A stretch of DNA of 64,000 nt from Marinococcus luteus_A (GCF_034497705.1 NZ_JAXRUV010000002.1:124001-188000), one strand, 5' to 3'. Shown: positions 23,329-32,248, counted from the stretch's first letter. Numbers and translations: made by a program. Notes: generated by a model from the letters alone, not told the origin.

Positions 23329-24378
23329 TTACAGCTGTTTGGAAAGAATATTCTTTTGAATTTCCTGATTTTTTTCCGCAAACCGCTCATTGTGGGAAGA
23401 TACCATGGCTTTTGCGCCGGCACCGGGTTCAAGAAACTGTTTGACGCTGTTCGCAGCTGAAGCGCCTTCCACAAACGCACCGGCAATCAAATGGACCTTT
23501 CCCTGGTGATTGGTAATATCGCCAGCAGCAAATAATCCTTTGATATTTGTCCGCATCTGCTCGTTTACAAGGATTTTATTTTCTTCTGTCTGTAGCTGCA
23601 GGTTTTCGAGAAGCTCGAACTCCATCTGGAAACCGTGATTCACGATGACAGCATCTACTTCTTTTTCCATACTTTCGTTGGTCTCGAGGTTTGTGCAGAG
23701 CACCCTTTCGATAGCAGTGCCTTCGGCGTTGCCGTGAAGTTCCGAAAGAGCAAACGGCGTCTGTACATTTACTTCGGAATCCTTCATTTCCTGAACGTGC
23801 CGTTCATGGCCGCCGAACTCATCGCGCCGGTGCACAACTGTGACTTCGCTTGCGATCGGGCAGAGAGCGTTCGCCCAATCGACAGCAGAGTTGCCGCCTC
23901 CAGAAATGATAACCTTCTGGTCACGGAATTGCTCAAGCTGCTGAACGGTATAGTGCAGATTTGAAAGCTCAAATTTTTCTGCTCCTTCGATGTCGAGCTT
24001 TTGGGCATGAAGAATGCCGTGGCCGACAGCAATGATAACCGCACGGGAATAATAGATGCCTCCAGTTTCTGCCTCCAGACGGAAAAGCCCAGCCTCATCC
24101 TTTTCCAAGTGAATAATTTTTTCATTTGTAGTAATGGCCGGGTGGAACGTTTCTGCCTGTGCCACCAGCTGATCCATCAGCTGTTTCCCGGAGGAAGGAG
24201 GCAGGCCGCCGACATCCCAGACAATTTTTTCAGGGTAGGCGTGAATTTTCCCGCCCAGGTCAGGCTGAGCTTCGATTATATGGGTGTCGAGCGCCCGCAT
24301 TCCGCAGTAAAAAGCAGTGTATAGACCAGCAGGCCCGCCGCCGATAATAGTAACGTCATGTATGTGAAAGTCAGACAA
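23329..24378 (-). CDS. Ferredoxin/flavodoxin-NADP reductase (YumC/YcgT type)
   Basis: Thioredoxin-reductase-like flavoprotein that moves electrons between NADPH and ferredoxin. The FAD motif is IIGGGPAGLYTAFYCG (about 11-26), the NADP motif is IISGGGNSAVDWANAL, and the C-terminal FAD part is GLFAAGDITNHQGKVHLIAGAF (read in two halves). The CxxC pair of thioredoxin reductase is absent, as in this subgroup. 349 residues. TTG 24378 follows AAAGGAG. A Fur-type box lies 19 bases upstream, so iron starvation probably induces it, as reported for ycgT. Confidence 0.9.
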   Translation of the reverse strand: MSDFHIHDVTIIGGGPAGLYTAFYCGMRALDTHIIEAQPDLGGKIHAYPEKIVWDVGGLPPSSGKQLMDQLVAQAETFHPAITTNEKIIHLEKDEAGLFRLEAETGGIYYSRAVIIAVGHGILHAQKLDIEGAEKFELSNLHYTVQQLEQFRDQKVIISGGGNSAVDWANALCPIASEVTVVHRRDEFGGHERHVQEMKDSEVNVQTPFALSELHGNAEGTAIERVLCTNLETNESMEKEVDAVIVNHGFQMEFELLENLQLQTEENKILVNEQMRTNIKGLFAAGDITNHQGKVHLIAGAFVEGASAANSVKQFLEPGAGAKAMVSSHNERFAEKNQEIQKNILSKQL

Positions 24379-24396
24379 GGTGTCCAGCTCCTTTAG

Positions 24397-24411
24397 TGAT
24401 AATCGTTATCA
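24397..24411. promoter_or_regulatory. Fur box before the ferredoxin-NADP reductase gene
   Basis: TGATAATCGTTATCA is a 7-1-7 dyad differing from the Fur consensus TGATAATNATTATCA by one base. Confidence 0.75.
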
Positions 24412-24463
24412 ATTACATTGTACGCTCTTTTTGTACAAAAGTAAAAGGAAGATAAAAATAGCT

Positions 24464-24673
24464 TCACAAACAAAAAATGTTCCACGTGAAACATTTAGGG
24501 CTCCGGGGTAGAGAGCTTATAATACGTGCCGCCGCTGTGCTCAGTAAAATGAGTAAGAAAATTAAATAATTAAAGAAGCGCCATTTTCCGGCCCGGACTC
24601 CGGCTGCTATAAAATGAACCGTAAGCAGTACAAATAATGCCCATAAAAAACGAATTATATTTTTCTCATCCAA
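24464..24673 (-). CDS. Possible small two-helix membrane protein
   Basis: Not recognised. A 69-residue frame begins MDEKNIIRFLWALFVLLTVH and has two hydrophobic helices separated by AGVRAGKWRFF. It starts with TTG and has only a weak ribosome site. Its last residues (KCFTWNIF) are coded by the parS site at 24478, so the natural end of the gene may be different. The amphipathic order looks protein-like, but I am unsure it is expressed. Confidence 0.35.
   Translation of the reverse strand: MDEKNIIRFLWALFVLLTVHFIAAGVRAGKWRFFNYLIFLLILLSTAAARIISSLPRSPKCFTWNIFCL
24478..24493. promoter_or_regulatory. parS: parS site (Spo0J/ParB binding)
   Basis: TGTTCCACGTGAAACA matches the Bacillus parS consensus TGTTNCACGTGAAACA at every position. 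ParB loads here and spreads to organise the origin region. Confidence 0.92.
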
Positions 24674-24788
24674 TTAACCTGTCTGGTAAAGCAGATTCAC
24701 AGAAAAGTGAAAAAATGTTCTTTATTTGGTGTGTGTTTTGGGATAAGGGTAAATTAAGTAAGCGGTTCATCATAGATGTTCTTAAGTA

Positions 24789-24822
24789 TAAAAAAGCCCT
24801 GCAGCAGCTGCTGCAGGGCTTT
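24789..24822 (-). terminator. Terminator of clpE
   Basis: A perfect dyad AAAGCCCTGCAGCAG/CTGCTGCAGGGCTTT is followed on the minus strand by a T run. Confidence 0.88.
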
Positions 24823-24835
24823 CCTTTTATGCGAA

Positions 24836-27016
24836 TTATTCTTTGGCAGAGGTGGACGTTTGGGCATTAGCTACTTGGATATCATTGTCGTTAACCGTGA
24901 CCATGATGCTTTGTACATCTTCTTCCTCAAGCATAAGATCAGCAATGCCGTCTTCTACTTTTTCTTCGATTACCCGGCGGAGAGGGCGGGCACCGAACGA
25001 AGGATCGTAGCCCTGATCGGCCAGCATGCGTTTTGCATCCTCAGACACGGTAACATTCAGTCCCTGCTCGCTGGCTGCTTCTAAGATGTCTTTGAGCATG
25101 AGATCTACAATGGTAACAAGGTCCTCGCGAGCCAGTTCTTTGAAGCTTACAATGCTGTCGAAACGGTTCAGGAATTCAGGACGGAAATAATCGCTGAGGG
25201 ATTCCATGATTTTTGGTTCTACCTGGTCTTTGTCTCCAAAGCCGACCGTAACGCGCTTCATTTGTGAACCGGCGTTTGAAGTCATAATGATGACTGTATC
25301 CTTAAAGCTGACCGTGCGTCCTTGACTGTCAGTCAGGCGGCCGTCTTCCATGATCTGCAGGAACATATGCTGCACATCAGGGTGGGCTTTTTCAATTTCG
25401 TCCAGAAGAATGATGCTGTAAGGCTTCCGGCGCACTTTTTCTGTGAGCTGGCCGGCTTCATCATGTCCGACATATCCTGGTGGTGAACCGATAAGCTTGG
25501 ACACGGAATGTTTTTCCATATATTCACTCATGTCGAGGCGGATCATTGCTTCAGGATCGCCAAACATTTCAGAAGCGAGTGTTTTGGACAGCTCTGTTTT
25601 CCCGACACCGGTTGGTCCGACAAATAGGAAGGAACCAATTGGCCGGCTACCGCGGCGAAGGCCGGCACGATTTCTGCGAATCGAGCGGGCAACTTTGCTT
25701 ACTGCTTCTTCCTGCCCGATAACATTTGCATTCAGGCGTTCAGGCAGATCACGCATTTTCTTTTGTTCATCGCGCTGGAGGCGGCGAACCGGGATACCAG
25801 TTTTATTTTCCACGATCATCTGGATCGTCTCTACATCAACGGTTGGTGTTTCTTTTTGAATATTGCCGTTTTGTTCGGCTTCCTTAACCTGTTTCTGCAG
25901 CTTCGCCTCTTCATCACGAAGCTTAGCTGCGCGTTCGTAATCCTCCTGCTGAGTAGCACGCTCTTTTTCCGCAGCAATCTGTTCAAGGCGGCTTTGCAGG
26001 GATTCGCTGTCATCATCGCTGTGAGCGAGATTTATTTTGGAGCCTGCTTCATCCATTAAATCGATAGCTTTGTCCGGCAGGAACCGGTCCTGTACATAAC
26101 GGTTCGATAAATTAACGCAGGCTTCAAGTGCTTCATCGGTAAAAGCAACGTGATGGAATTTTTCATAGTTTGCCTGCAGGCCTTTTAAGATCGCTACGCT
26201 GTCTTCGAGGTTTGGTTCGTTAACCATGACCGGTTGAAAGCGGCGTTCAAGCGCTGCATCTTTTTCAATTTTGCGGTACTCGGCTAGTGTCGTTGCACCG
26301 ATCAGCTGAATTTCTCCGCGGGCGAGCGCCGGTTTCATGATATTGCCGGCGTCTGAAGAACCTTCTGCCGAACCTGCGCCAACGATTTGGTGAACCTCAT
26401 CGATAAAGACGATGACGTCCTGGCGCTCCTGCAGTTCTTTGAGCAGCTGTTTCATGCGTTCTTCGAATTGGCCGCGCACCCCGGTATTTGCTACGAGGGA
26501 GGTGACGTCGAGCAGGTAGATGCTTTTGTTTTTCAGCTTGTTTGGCACGTCTCCTTCTGAAATGCGGAGGGCGAGGCCTTCAGCGATGGCTGTTTTACCG
26601 ACACCAGGTTCACCTATAAGAACCGGGTTGTTTTTATTGCGGCGGTTCAATGTTTCAATGACCCGCTCAACTTCTTTATCGCGGCCGATAACTGGATCAA
26701 TGAGACCGGCGCGTGCAACATCAGACAGGTTTTTACCTAAGTCGTCAAGAAGGCCGCCGCCCTGGCCGCCGCCAGATTGAGCCTGTTCCTGACCCTGATT
26801 TGAGCCTTGTTCTGCTCCGCCCATCATGTTGTTGAAGAATTGATCAAATGGGGACTGGGAGCCGCCGAAGCCGCCCTGGCCGGATGGCTGATTCATGCTT
26901 TGACGGATTTCTCTATAGCACCGTTCACAAAGGTGCATTTTTTGATGACTTCCATTAACATTCATGTTCAGTTCAATGCGTGCTGGACGCTGTTCGCAAT
27001 GTTCACATCTCATCAT
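24836..27016 (-). CDS. clpE: ATP-dependent Clp protease ATPase subunit ClpE
   Basis: HSP100 unfoldase that feeds ClpP and acts in recovery from protein damage. An N-terminal four-Cys zinc finger (Cys4, Cys7, Cys30, Cys33) distinguishes ClpE from ClpC. A Gly/Gln-rich linker follows, then AAA1 with Walker A GEPGVGKTA, a UVR-type coiled coil (about 330-375), and AAA2 with GPTGVGKTE and the LLDEIEKAHPDV Walker B. 726 residues. AGGAGG lies before ATG 27016. A CtsR operator and a strong promoter stand upstream, so heat induction through CtsR is expected. Confidence 0.96.
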   Translation of the reverse strand: MMRCEHCEQRPARIELNMNVNGSHQKMHLCERCYREIRQSMNQPSGQGGFGGSQSPFDQFFNNMMGGAEQGSNQGQEQAQSGGGQGGGLLDDLGKNLSDVARAGLIDPVIGRDKEVERVIETLNRRNKNNPVLIGEPGVGKTAIAEGLALRISEGDVPNKLKNKSIYLLDVTSLVANTGVRGQFEERMKQLLKELQERQDVIVFIDEVHQIVGAGSAEGSSDAGNIMKPALARGEIQLIGATTLAEYRKIEKDAALERRFQPVMVNEPNLEDSVAILKGLQANYEKFHHVAFTDEALEACVNLSNRYVQDRFLPDKAIDLMDEAGSKINLAHSDDDSESLQSRLEQIAAEKERATQQEDYERAAKLRDEEAKLQKQVKEAEQNGNIQKETPTVDVETIQMIVENKTGIPVRRLQRDEQKKMRDLPERLNANVIGQEEAVSKVARSIRRNRAGLRRGSRPIGSFLFVGPTGVGKTELSKTLASEMFGDPEAMIRLDMSEYMEKHSVSKLIGSPPGYVGHDEAGQLTEKVRRKPYSIILLDEIEKAHPDVQHMFLQIMEDGRLTDSQGRTVSFKDTVIIMTSNAGSQMKRVTVGFGDKDQVEPKIMESLSDYFRPEFLNRFDSIVSFKELAREDLVTIVDLMLKDILEAASEQGLNVTVSEDAKRMLADQGYDPSFGARPLRRVIEEKVEDGIADLMLEEEDVQSIMVTVNDNDIQVANAQTSTSAKE

Positions 27017-27106
27017 ACTGAACCGAACCTCCTTATTTTAAAGTAGTATTATTGACGTGTGCATCGTTCATTATCATCTTCGTAAGGTCAAAATTATTTC
27101 ATTGAC

Positions 27107-27123
27107 TTTGACTATCTTTGACC
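27107..27123. promoter_or_regulatory. CtsR operator of clpE
   Basis: On the minus strand GGTCAAAGATAGTCAAA is the CtsR heptad repeat with 3-base spacing. Further GTCAA and GGTCAAA half sites (27086-27106) flank it, as in clpE promoters with more than one CtsR site. Confidence 0.88.
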
Positions 27124-27133
27124 TTGTAACAGT

Positions 27134-27162
27134 ATTATATACCCGCTTCCCGTATAATGCAA
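27134..27162 (-). promoter_or_regulatory. SigA promoter of clpE
   Basis: TTGCAT and TATAAT are separated by 17 bases on the minus strand. The CtsR box starts about 10 bases downstream of the -10. Confidence 0.8.
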
Positions 27163-27415
27163 GAGATAAATTTGATTTTCTCTGACCAATTGATTTACAC
27201 CCACATAGTAGGAAATAGAGAAGAGAAATTCAAGAAATATGCTTGGGTATTATCTGTGAAAAACGGTAAAGAATGTATTAACTTTTTTACGAAAGTCTAA
27301 ACATTTCTGACCAATAAAAAGGTATCGAATTTGAGTAAGGATAAAAGCAGTGAAGGATTTACAGGGAAAAAGGGAAAGGAAAAGAAACAGAATTGCTCAG
27401 AAAGGACGAAGCCAA
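27163..27415. other. AT-rich intergenic stretch without recognised features
   Basis: Between the clpE promoter and the next gene I see no open frame, strong hairpin or known operator; short AT-rich segments could hold the downstream gene's promoter. Confidence 0.4.
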
Positions 27416-27682
27416 ATGAAAAACAATGAGAAGCATTCACCCGCTAAAACGTACAGGTTATCAGAACCCCGTCATTTGTTTGGAGAAAGCGGTCCGGTCT
27501 TAAGAAGAACGTTTCATGCCGGGGATATACATCTGGTGGAGGTAAAACGAAAAATTGAAAATGGGAATCCGGTGGAAGCAGTGAGCGTGGCCGGAGAGTT
27601 AAAGGTAAAACTGTTCCGGTGGACACTGCTTCGCGTGGATATCCCCTCGCTGACAGTTCATTTGCACCGGCCGAAAAAATGA
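27416..27682 (+). CDS. Small basic hypothetical protein
   Basis: Not recognised. 88 residues, no signal or membrane segment, rich in Arg, Lys and His, with a beta-like core (HLVEVKRKIENG, EAVSVAGELKVKLFRW, LRVDIPSLTVHL). ATG 27416 has AAAGGAC about 10 bases upstream; the open frame before it (from 27350) begins at a GTG without a ribosome site. It stands alone between clpE and an aminotransferase gene. Confidence 0.6.
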   Translation: MKNNEKHSPAKTYRLSEPRHLFGESGPVLRRTFHAGDIHLVEVKRKIENGNPVEAVSVAGELKVKLFRWTLLRVDIPSLTVHLHRPKK

Positions 27683-27830
27683 GCGGATATACGAAGTGGA
27701 AATATAAAAATCACGCACTCTGACTGTAGACTCCCTTCCACTTAGTCTTTTCTTTTCAGGATGGACGTGAGAAGATCACGATAGACAGCATTTTGTATGC
27801 GCTGACATTTCAAGGGAAAGGGTGACTGTG

Positions 27831-29186
27831 ATGACTTGGGAACCGGAAGAGATGAAGAAAAGAGATGAGGAAAGCATCTGGCATGCCATGAGACCTTACA
27901 GCCCAGGGGGAGGCATGATTATAGAGAAGGCGGACGGTTCGTGGGTGACAGACGTGGATGGGAATCATTACCTTGATGGCATGTCTGGTCTCTGGTGCGT
28001 AAATGTCGGCTACGGGCGAAAAGAAATTGCCGACGCCGCCTATGAGCAGATGCTGAAGCTTCCATTCTATCCTTTAACGCAGAGCCATACTCCGGCCGTT
28101 CAATTGACAGCAAAGCTTGATGAATGGCTTGGCGACGGCTATATGTACTTTTTTTCCAACAGCGGATCTGAAGCAAATGAAACTGCTTTAAAGCTGGTGC
28201 GTCAATATTTTCAGCAGATTGGTGAAGGCAGCCGTTATAAAACCATCTCCCGCTACCGCACCTATCACGGCAGCACACTCGCCACAATGGCAGCAGGGGG
28301 ACAGACGCAGCGAAAATACCGGTATGAGCCGCTGCCGCCGGGATTTGTGCATGTGACGCCTCCGGATCCGTACCGGAAGCCGGAAGGTCAGAGTGATGAG
28401 GATTACAGCCTGGCTTGTGCAGATGAAATTGAACAGGCCATTTTGTGGGAAGCGGAAGAATCTGTAGCGGCGGTTATTATGGAGCCAATCATTAGCGGTG
28501 GCGGAGTGCTGATTCCCGAACCCTCCTATATGAGACGGGTCCGGGATATCTGTGACCGCTACGGCGTTCTTTTAATCAGCGATGAAGTTATTTGTGGTTT
28601 CGGACGGACCGGGAAGCGCTTTGGATTTATGCATGCAGACGTAAAGCCGGATATTGTAACGATGGCGAAGGGAATAACGAGCGGATATATGCCGCTGTCT
28701 GTAACTGCAGTACGAAAGGATATGTACCAGGCGTTTACTGGAAGCGAAGCCTATGATCATTTCCGCCACGTGAATACCTTCGGGGGTCACCCAGCAGCCT
28801 GCGCAGCCGCTGTGAAAAACCTGGAGGTCATGGAGCGGGAAAAACTGGTGGAGCGATCCGAGAGAAAAGGGAGGGAGCTTCTGGAGGCGTTAAAGGAGCT
28901 GGAGGAGCTTCCCCACGTAGGTCATGTGCGGGGGCGTGGACTTTTGGCCGGCATTGAATTTGTTGAAGACAAAACGTCTAAAAAGGCGGCACCGGAAAAG
29001 CTCGTGAAGCAAATTCTTGCAGACTGCAGGAAAGACGGGGTCATTGTTGGCAAAACATCCGATATTGCCAGGCACCATAACAATGTTTTAACCCTTTCCC
29101 CGCCGCTGAATATCGAAGATAAAGATCTTCAGCTGCTCATTACGACCCTGAAAAAGCATGTAAAAGCTGCAGTACACCCGGCCTAA
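27831..29186 (+). CDS. Class III (omega-type) aminotransferase
   Basis: PLP-dependent aminotransferase of the omega-amino acid:pyruvate type, with a substrate among amines or omega-amino acids. Signatures are YLDGMSGLWCVNVGYGRKE, SNSGSEANETALKL, the cofactor Asp in LISDEVICGFGRTG, and Schiff-base Lys280 in TMAKGITSGY. 451 residues, full length. ATG 27831 has GGGAAAGGGTG upstream. A terminator follows, so it is a single-gene unit. The exact substrate (beta-alanine, taurine, GABA, others) cannot be told. Confidence 0.9.
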   Translation: MTWEPEEMKKRDEESIWHAMRPYSPGGGMIIEKADGSWVTDVDGNHYLDGMSGLWCVNVGYGRKEIADAAYEQMLKLPFYPLTQSHTPAVQLTAKLDEWLGDGYMYFFSNSGSEANETALKLVRQYFQQIGEGSRYKTISRYRTYHGSTLATMAAGGQTQRKYRYEPLPPGFVHVTPPDPYRKPEGQSDEDYSLACADEIEQAILWEAEESVAAVIMEPIISGGGVLIPEPSYMRRVRDICDRYGVLLISDEVICGFGRTGKRFGFMHADVKPDIVTMAKGITSGYMPLSVTAVRKDMYQAFTGSEAYDHFRHVNTFGGHPAACAAAVKNLEVMEREKLVERSERKGRELLEALKELEELPHVGHVRGRGLLAGIEFVEDKTSKKAAPEKLVKQILADCRKDGVIVGKTSDIARHHNNVLTLSPPLNIEDKDLQLLITTLKKHVKAAVHPA

Positions 29187-29196
29187 AATATAGACT

Positions 29197-29226
29197 TGCA
29201 CCTGCCTCGAGGCGGGGGCATTTTTG
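29197..29226 (+). terminator. Terminator of the aminotransferase gene
   Basis: TGCACCTGCCTC folds on GAGGCGGGGGCA with one mismatch, followed by five T. Confidence 0.7.
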
Positions 29227-29254
29227 AAGCGAAAATCGATCTTTTAATCCTTTT

Positions 29255-29276
29255 TGAAAGCGCTCTCTGTTATAAT
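29255..29276 (+). promoter_or_regulatory. Butanediol dehydrogenase promoter with overlapping cre-like site
   Basis: TGAAAGCGCTCTCT (29255-29268) matches cre at 13 of 14 positions and runs directly into the extended -10 TGTTATAAT (29268-29276). Binding of CcpA would block this promoter. Confidence 0.55.
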
Positions 29277-29298
29277 TAATAAAGGAGGTGTATGACAA

Positions 29299-30351
29299 AT
29301 GAAGGCAGCACGCTGGTACGGGGCACGGGACATTCGCGTCGAAAACGTGAAAGAGCCTGAAGTATTGGGAGACAAAGACGTCAAAATTAAAGTGAAATGG
29401 TGCGGGCTTTGCGGAAGCGACTTGCACGAATATTTGGATGGGCCTATTTTTATTCCCGCAGACTCTCCCCATCCTCTGAGCGGGGAAAAAGCTCCTATTG
29501 TAATGGGACATGAATTTGCCGGAGAAGTCGTGGAGACTGGAGCGGGAGTGAACCGGGTGCAGGTGGGAGACCGGGTGGCAGTGGAACCGATTCTCTCCTG
29601 TGGCACGTGTAAGGCCTGCATGGAGAATAAATACAATCTTTGTGAAAAGCTTGGCTTTCATGGTTTGGCCGGAGGCGGTGGAGGTTTTTCCGAGTATACA
29701 GTCGTAGCTGAACATATGGCCCACTCGATGCCTGCAGAGCTTTCCTATGAGCAGGGGGCATTTGTAGAGCCGGCTGCCGTCGCTCTGCATGCTGTACGGC
29801 AAAGCAGACTGCGGGCCGGAGACAAAGCTGCCGTGTTTGGAACCGGTCCTATTGGTTTACTGGTTATTGAAGCTTTAAAGGCCGCTGGTGCCGCTGCAAT
29901 TTATGCGGTAGAGGTTTCGGAAGTGCGGAAACAGAAAGCAGAAAATTTGGGAGCCGTGGTTGTCGACCCCTCTGAAGCTGACGTGGCTGAAAAACTCCGT
30001 CAGTTGAGCGGTGGCGGGGTAGATGTCGCTTTTGAAGTCACCGGGGTGCCAAAAGTACTTCCTCAGGCCATAAACAGTACTTCATTTGAAGGAGAAACAG
30101 TGATCGTCAGCATTTGGGAAAATGAAGCGGCGATACAGCCAAATACGATTTTGCTGCAGGAGCGAAAAGTGACTGGAATTATTGCTTACCGGCACATTTA
30201 TCCTGCCGTTATGGATTTGATGAAGCAGGGATATTTTCAGGCTGAGCAGTTTGTTACACAAAAAATACCGCTGGATAATGTAGTAACCGACGGGTTTGAA
30301 GCACTATCCAAAGAAAAAAGTCAGATTAAAATATTGGTGTCACCAGAATAA
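29299..30351 (+). CDS. bdhA: Zinc alcohol dehydrogenase, (R,R)-butanediol dehydrogenase type
   Basis: Medium-chain dehydrogenase interconverting acetoin and 2,3-butanediol, by similarity to BdhA. Catalytic zinc is bound through Cys in WCGLCGSDLHEY and by GHEFAGEVVE; the structural-zinc Cys are in SCGTCKACMENKYNLC; the cofactor motif is VFGTGPIGLLVIEA. 350 residues. AAAGGAGGTG lies upstream. The segment GPIFIPADSPHPLSGEKAP is typical of butanediol dehydrogenases. A cre-like site overlaps the promoter, which fits carbon-controlled overflow metabolism. Confidence 0.88.
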   Translation: MKAARWYGARDIRVENVKEPEVLGDKDVKIKVKWCGLCGSDLHEYLDGPIFIPADSPHPLSGEKAPIVMGHEFAGEVVETGAGVNRVQVGDRVAVEPILSCGTCKACMENKYNLCEKLGFHGLAGGGGGFSEYTVVAEHMAHSMPAELSYEQGAFVEPAAVALHAVRQSRLRAGDKAAVFGTGPIGLLVIEALKAAGAAAIYAVEVSEVRKQKAENLGAVVVDPSEADVAEKLRQLSGGGVDVAFEVTGVPKVLPQAINSTSFEGETVIVSIWENEAAIQPNTILLQERKVTGIIAYRHIYPAVMDLMKQGYFQAEQFVTQKIPLDNVVTDGFEALSKEKSQIKILVSPE

Positions 30352-30359
30352 CGAAAAAG

Positions 30360-30402
30360 AGTCCTTGCCGCCTGAGCCCATGCATGCGGCAGGGGCTTTT
30401 TC
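30360..30402 (+). terminator. Terminator of bdhA
   Basis: A 12-bp stem, AGTCCTTGCCGC with GCGGCAGGGGCT, is followed by five T. Confidence 0.85.
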
Positions 30403-30479
30403 GTAAATAATGTAATCTAAGAATAGCTCAACGCACAGGAATGTGTTCAGTAAGAATTTTCAGGGCAGGAGGTAAGGTG

Positions 30480-31280
30480 ATGGAACGCTCATATTCGCCG
30501 GCAGTTCATGACGCCATTACGTACATGCATGAGCATCTTCACGAAACAATGAATCTTGCCGGGCTAGCCGCGCAGGCTGCCTATAGTCCGTATCATTTTT
30601 CGCGACTGTTTAAAAAGAGTGTTGGGGTGCCGCCGTTGTATTACCTGTCTGCTCTCCGGCTTCAGAGGGCAAAGGAGCTGCTGCTTGAAACAGCTCTTCC
30701 TGTACGTGACATTGGTATGGAAATCGGCCAGCAGAGCGTAGGAACGTTCACGACAAGCTTTGCGTCGAGGGTAGGAATGACGCCGGGAGTTTTTCGTGCC
30801 TCAGCTGCTGCCACAGAGGAATCTTTGTCCTCGTTAAGAAAGCCACGCCATTGGGCCGAGCCGGTTTTTCCTTCGGCGGAAACGTGTGTCAAAGGCCGTA
30901 TCTACAGTGAAGCGCCTTTTGAAGGGTTTGTATTAATTGGACTCTTCCCACGGCCGATGCCGGAGGGCCTGCCGTTGTACGGCACGCTGTGCGATGCGTC
31001 GGAAGAATACTGTATCCGTGGGGTGAAGCCCGGAATATATTACATGATGGCCACATCGGTCGCCTGGAAAATGAAGGTGGCCGATATTCTCATCCCTCAT
31101 CACACACTTCGTACACGCTCAAAAGAACCTTGTCATGTAGACGGAGCACTTGCAGAAGAAAATAGAGACGTTTATTTATACTCGCCGCGCCTCGATGACC
31201 CTCCTATTCTCATATCATTGTCGCTGTTGATGAATAATTTTCTAGAACGCCAGGCTAAAACCGCAATCGGGAAGAAATAG
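30480..31280 (+). CDS. AraC-family regulator with N-terminal DNA-binding domain
   Basis: Two helix-turn-helix motifs at the N-terminus (about 10-105: MNLAGLAAQAAYSPYHFSRL and VRDIGMEIGQQSVGTFTTSF), followed by a C-terminal domain of about 150 residues with GFVLIGLFPRPMPEGLPLY that resembles GyrI-like effector domains only loosely. ATG 30480 has CAGGAGGT upstream; 266 residues. The next genes (two VOC proteins and a DUF5996 protein) run the same way on short spacing and may be its targets. Confidence 0.82.
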   Translation: MERSYSPAVHDAITYMHEHLHETMNLAGLAAQAAYSPYHFSRLFKKSVGVPPLYYLSALRLQRAKELLLETALPVRDIGMEIGQQSVGTFTTSFASRVGMTPGVFRASAAATEESLSSLRKPRHWAEPVFPSAETCVKGRIYSEAPFEGFVLIGLFPRPMPEGLPLYGTLCDASEEYCIRGVKPGIYYMMATSVAWKMKVADILIPHHTLRTRSKEPCHVDGALAEENRDVYLYSPRLDDPPILISLSLLMNNFLERQAKTAIGKK

Positions 31281-31337
31281 GGTGGAAGCGGCCGTGCTAT
31301 AGTGAAGGTAATCATTAAATAGAGGAGGGTGTTTACG

Positions 31338-31763
31338 ATGATTACCGGGATGACTCCGTACCTCACTTTTAACGGGAAAGCTCGGGAGGCGGCCGTTTTT
31401 TATGAAAAAGCCCTGGGGGCAAAGGTTATTGAAATGCAGACTTATGCAGAGGTCGAAGGCATGGAAATACCACCCGGAGCCGAAGAACTCATTATGCATG
31501 CTTATTTAAAAATCGGTGATATGGAGCTGATGCTCTCGGATACGTTTCCAGAAAGCCCTGCTCTGGAAGCTCCGGGAAATCTGGTGTCAATCGCACTTAG
31601 CATGAGTGACGCTTCCTCGGCAGCAGAAACATTTCACGCTCTTGAAGCCGGCGGGGAAGTAATCATGCCTATGGCAGAAACGTTTTTCAGTCCGGCTTAC
31701 GGGCAGTTGAAGGATCAGTTTGGTGCGCTGTGGCACGTGGTTGCTTACGAAGAAGGAAAATGA
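31338..31763 (+). CDS. VOC-superfamily protein, PhnB-like
   Basis: 141-residue single-domain glyoxalase-fold protein: MTPYLTFNGKAREAAVFYEK at the start, HAYLKIGDMELMLSDTFPE in the middle, and FGALWHVVAYE at the end. This is the DUF/PhnB-like (3-demethylubiquinone-type) layout. No reaction is assigned. GAGGAGGG lies 8 bases before ATG 31338. It is followed by a second VOC gene 22 bases on. Confidence 0.85.
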   Translation: MITGMTPYLTFNGKAREAAVFYEKALGAKVIEMQTYAEVEGMEIPPGAEELIMHAYLKIGDMELMLSDTFPESPALEAPGNLVSIALSMSDASSAAETFHALEAGGEVIMPMAETFFSPAYGQLKDQFGALWHVVAYEEGK

Positions 31764-31785
31764 CAAAGAGGGAGGTACAGAGGCA

Positions 31786-32193
31786 ATGAGTCTGCAGACA
31801 AAGCAGATATTTGTAAACATTCCGGTTAAAAACCTCGAGGCTTCGATGGAGTTTTTTCAGACTGTTGGCTTTTCATTTGATCAGCGCTTCACGGGTGAAA
31901 ATGCTGCTTGCATGATACTGGGAAGCGGTATGTATGTCATGCTGCTTCAGGAAGCATTTTTTCAAACCTTTACCAACAAAAATGTGGCGGATACGAGCAG
32001 GGAGGCGGAAGCCATTCTGGTCATTTCTGCAGACAGCAAGGAAGAGGTAAATGAGATCGTACAAAAGGCACTGGATGCAGGGGGACGTCCTTCCAACGAA
32101 CCGATGGATGGGGGCTTTATGTACGGATGGAGCTTTCAGGACATCGACGGGCATCTCTGGGAAGTAATGTATATGGATGAAAACGCAGTGTAG
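31786..32193 (+). CDS. VOC-superfamily protein (glyoxalase/bleomycin-resistance fold)
   Basis: 135 residues: IFVNIPVKNLEASMEFFQTV at the start, and GWSFQDIDGHLWEVMYMDE at the end with the typical Asp-x-Asp-Gly-His and Glu metal positions. It resembles lactoylglutathione-lyase-like proteins of Bacillus. GGGAGGT precedes ATG 31786; the open frame to 31720 overlaps the preceding gene. Part of the same operon. Confidence 0.85.
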   Translation: MSLQTKQIFVNIPVKNLEASMEFFQTVGFSFDQRFTGENAACMILGSGMYVMLLQEAFFQTFTNKNVADTSREAEAILVISADSKEEVNEIVQKALDAGGRPSNEPMDGGFMYGWSFQDIDGHLWEVMYMDENAV

Positions 32194-32248
32194 CAGTAAA
32201 GCAGCAGTAAACAACAGCAGCTTCTCCGGAAGAAAGGAGCAGTATTTA

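Noticed and set aside
29140..29802. Long minus-strand frames opposite bdhA
   Set aside because: Cys/His-rich antisense shadow of a strong zinc dehydrogenase gene.
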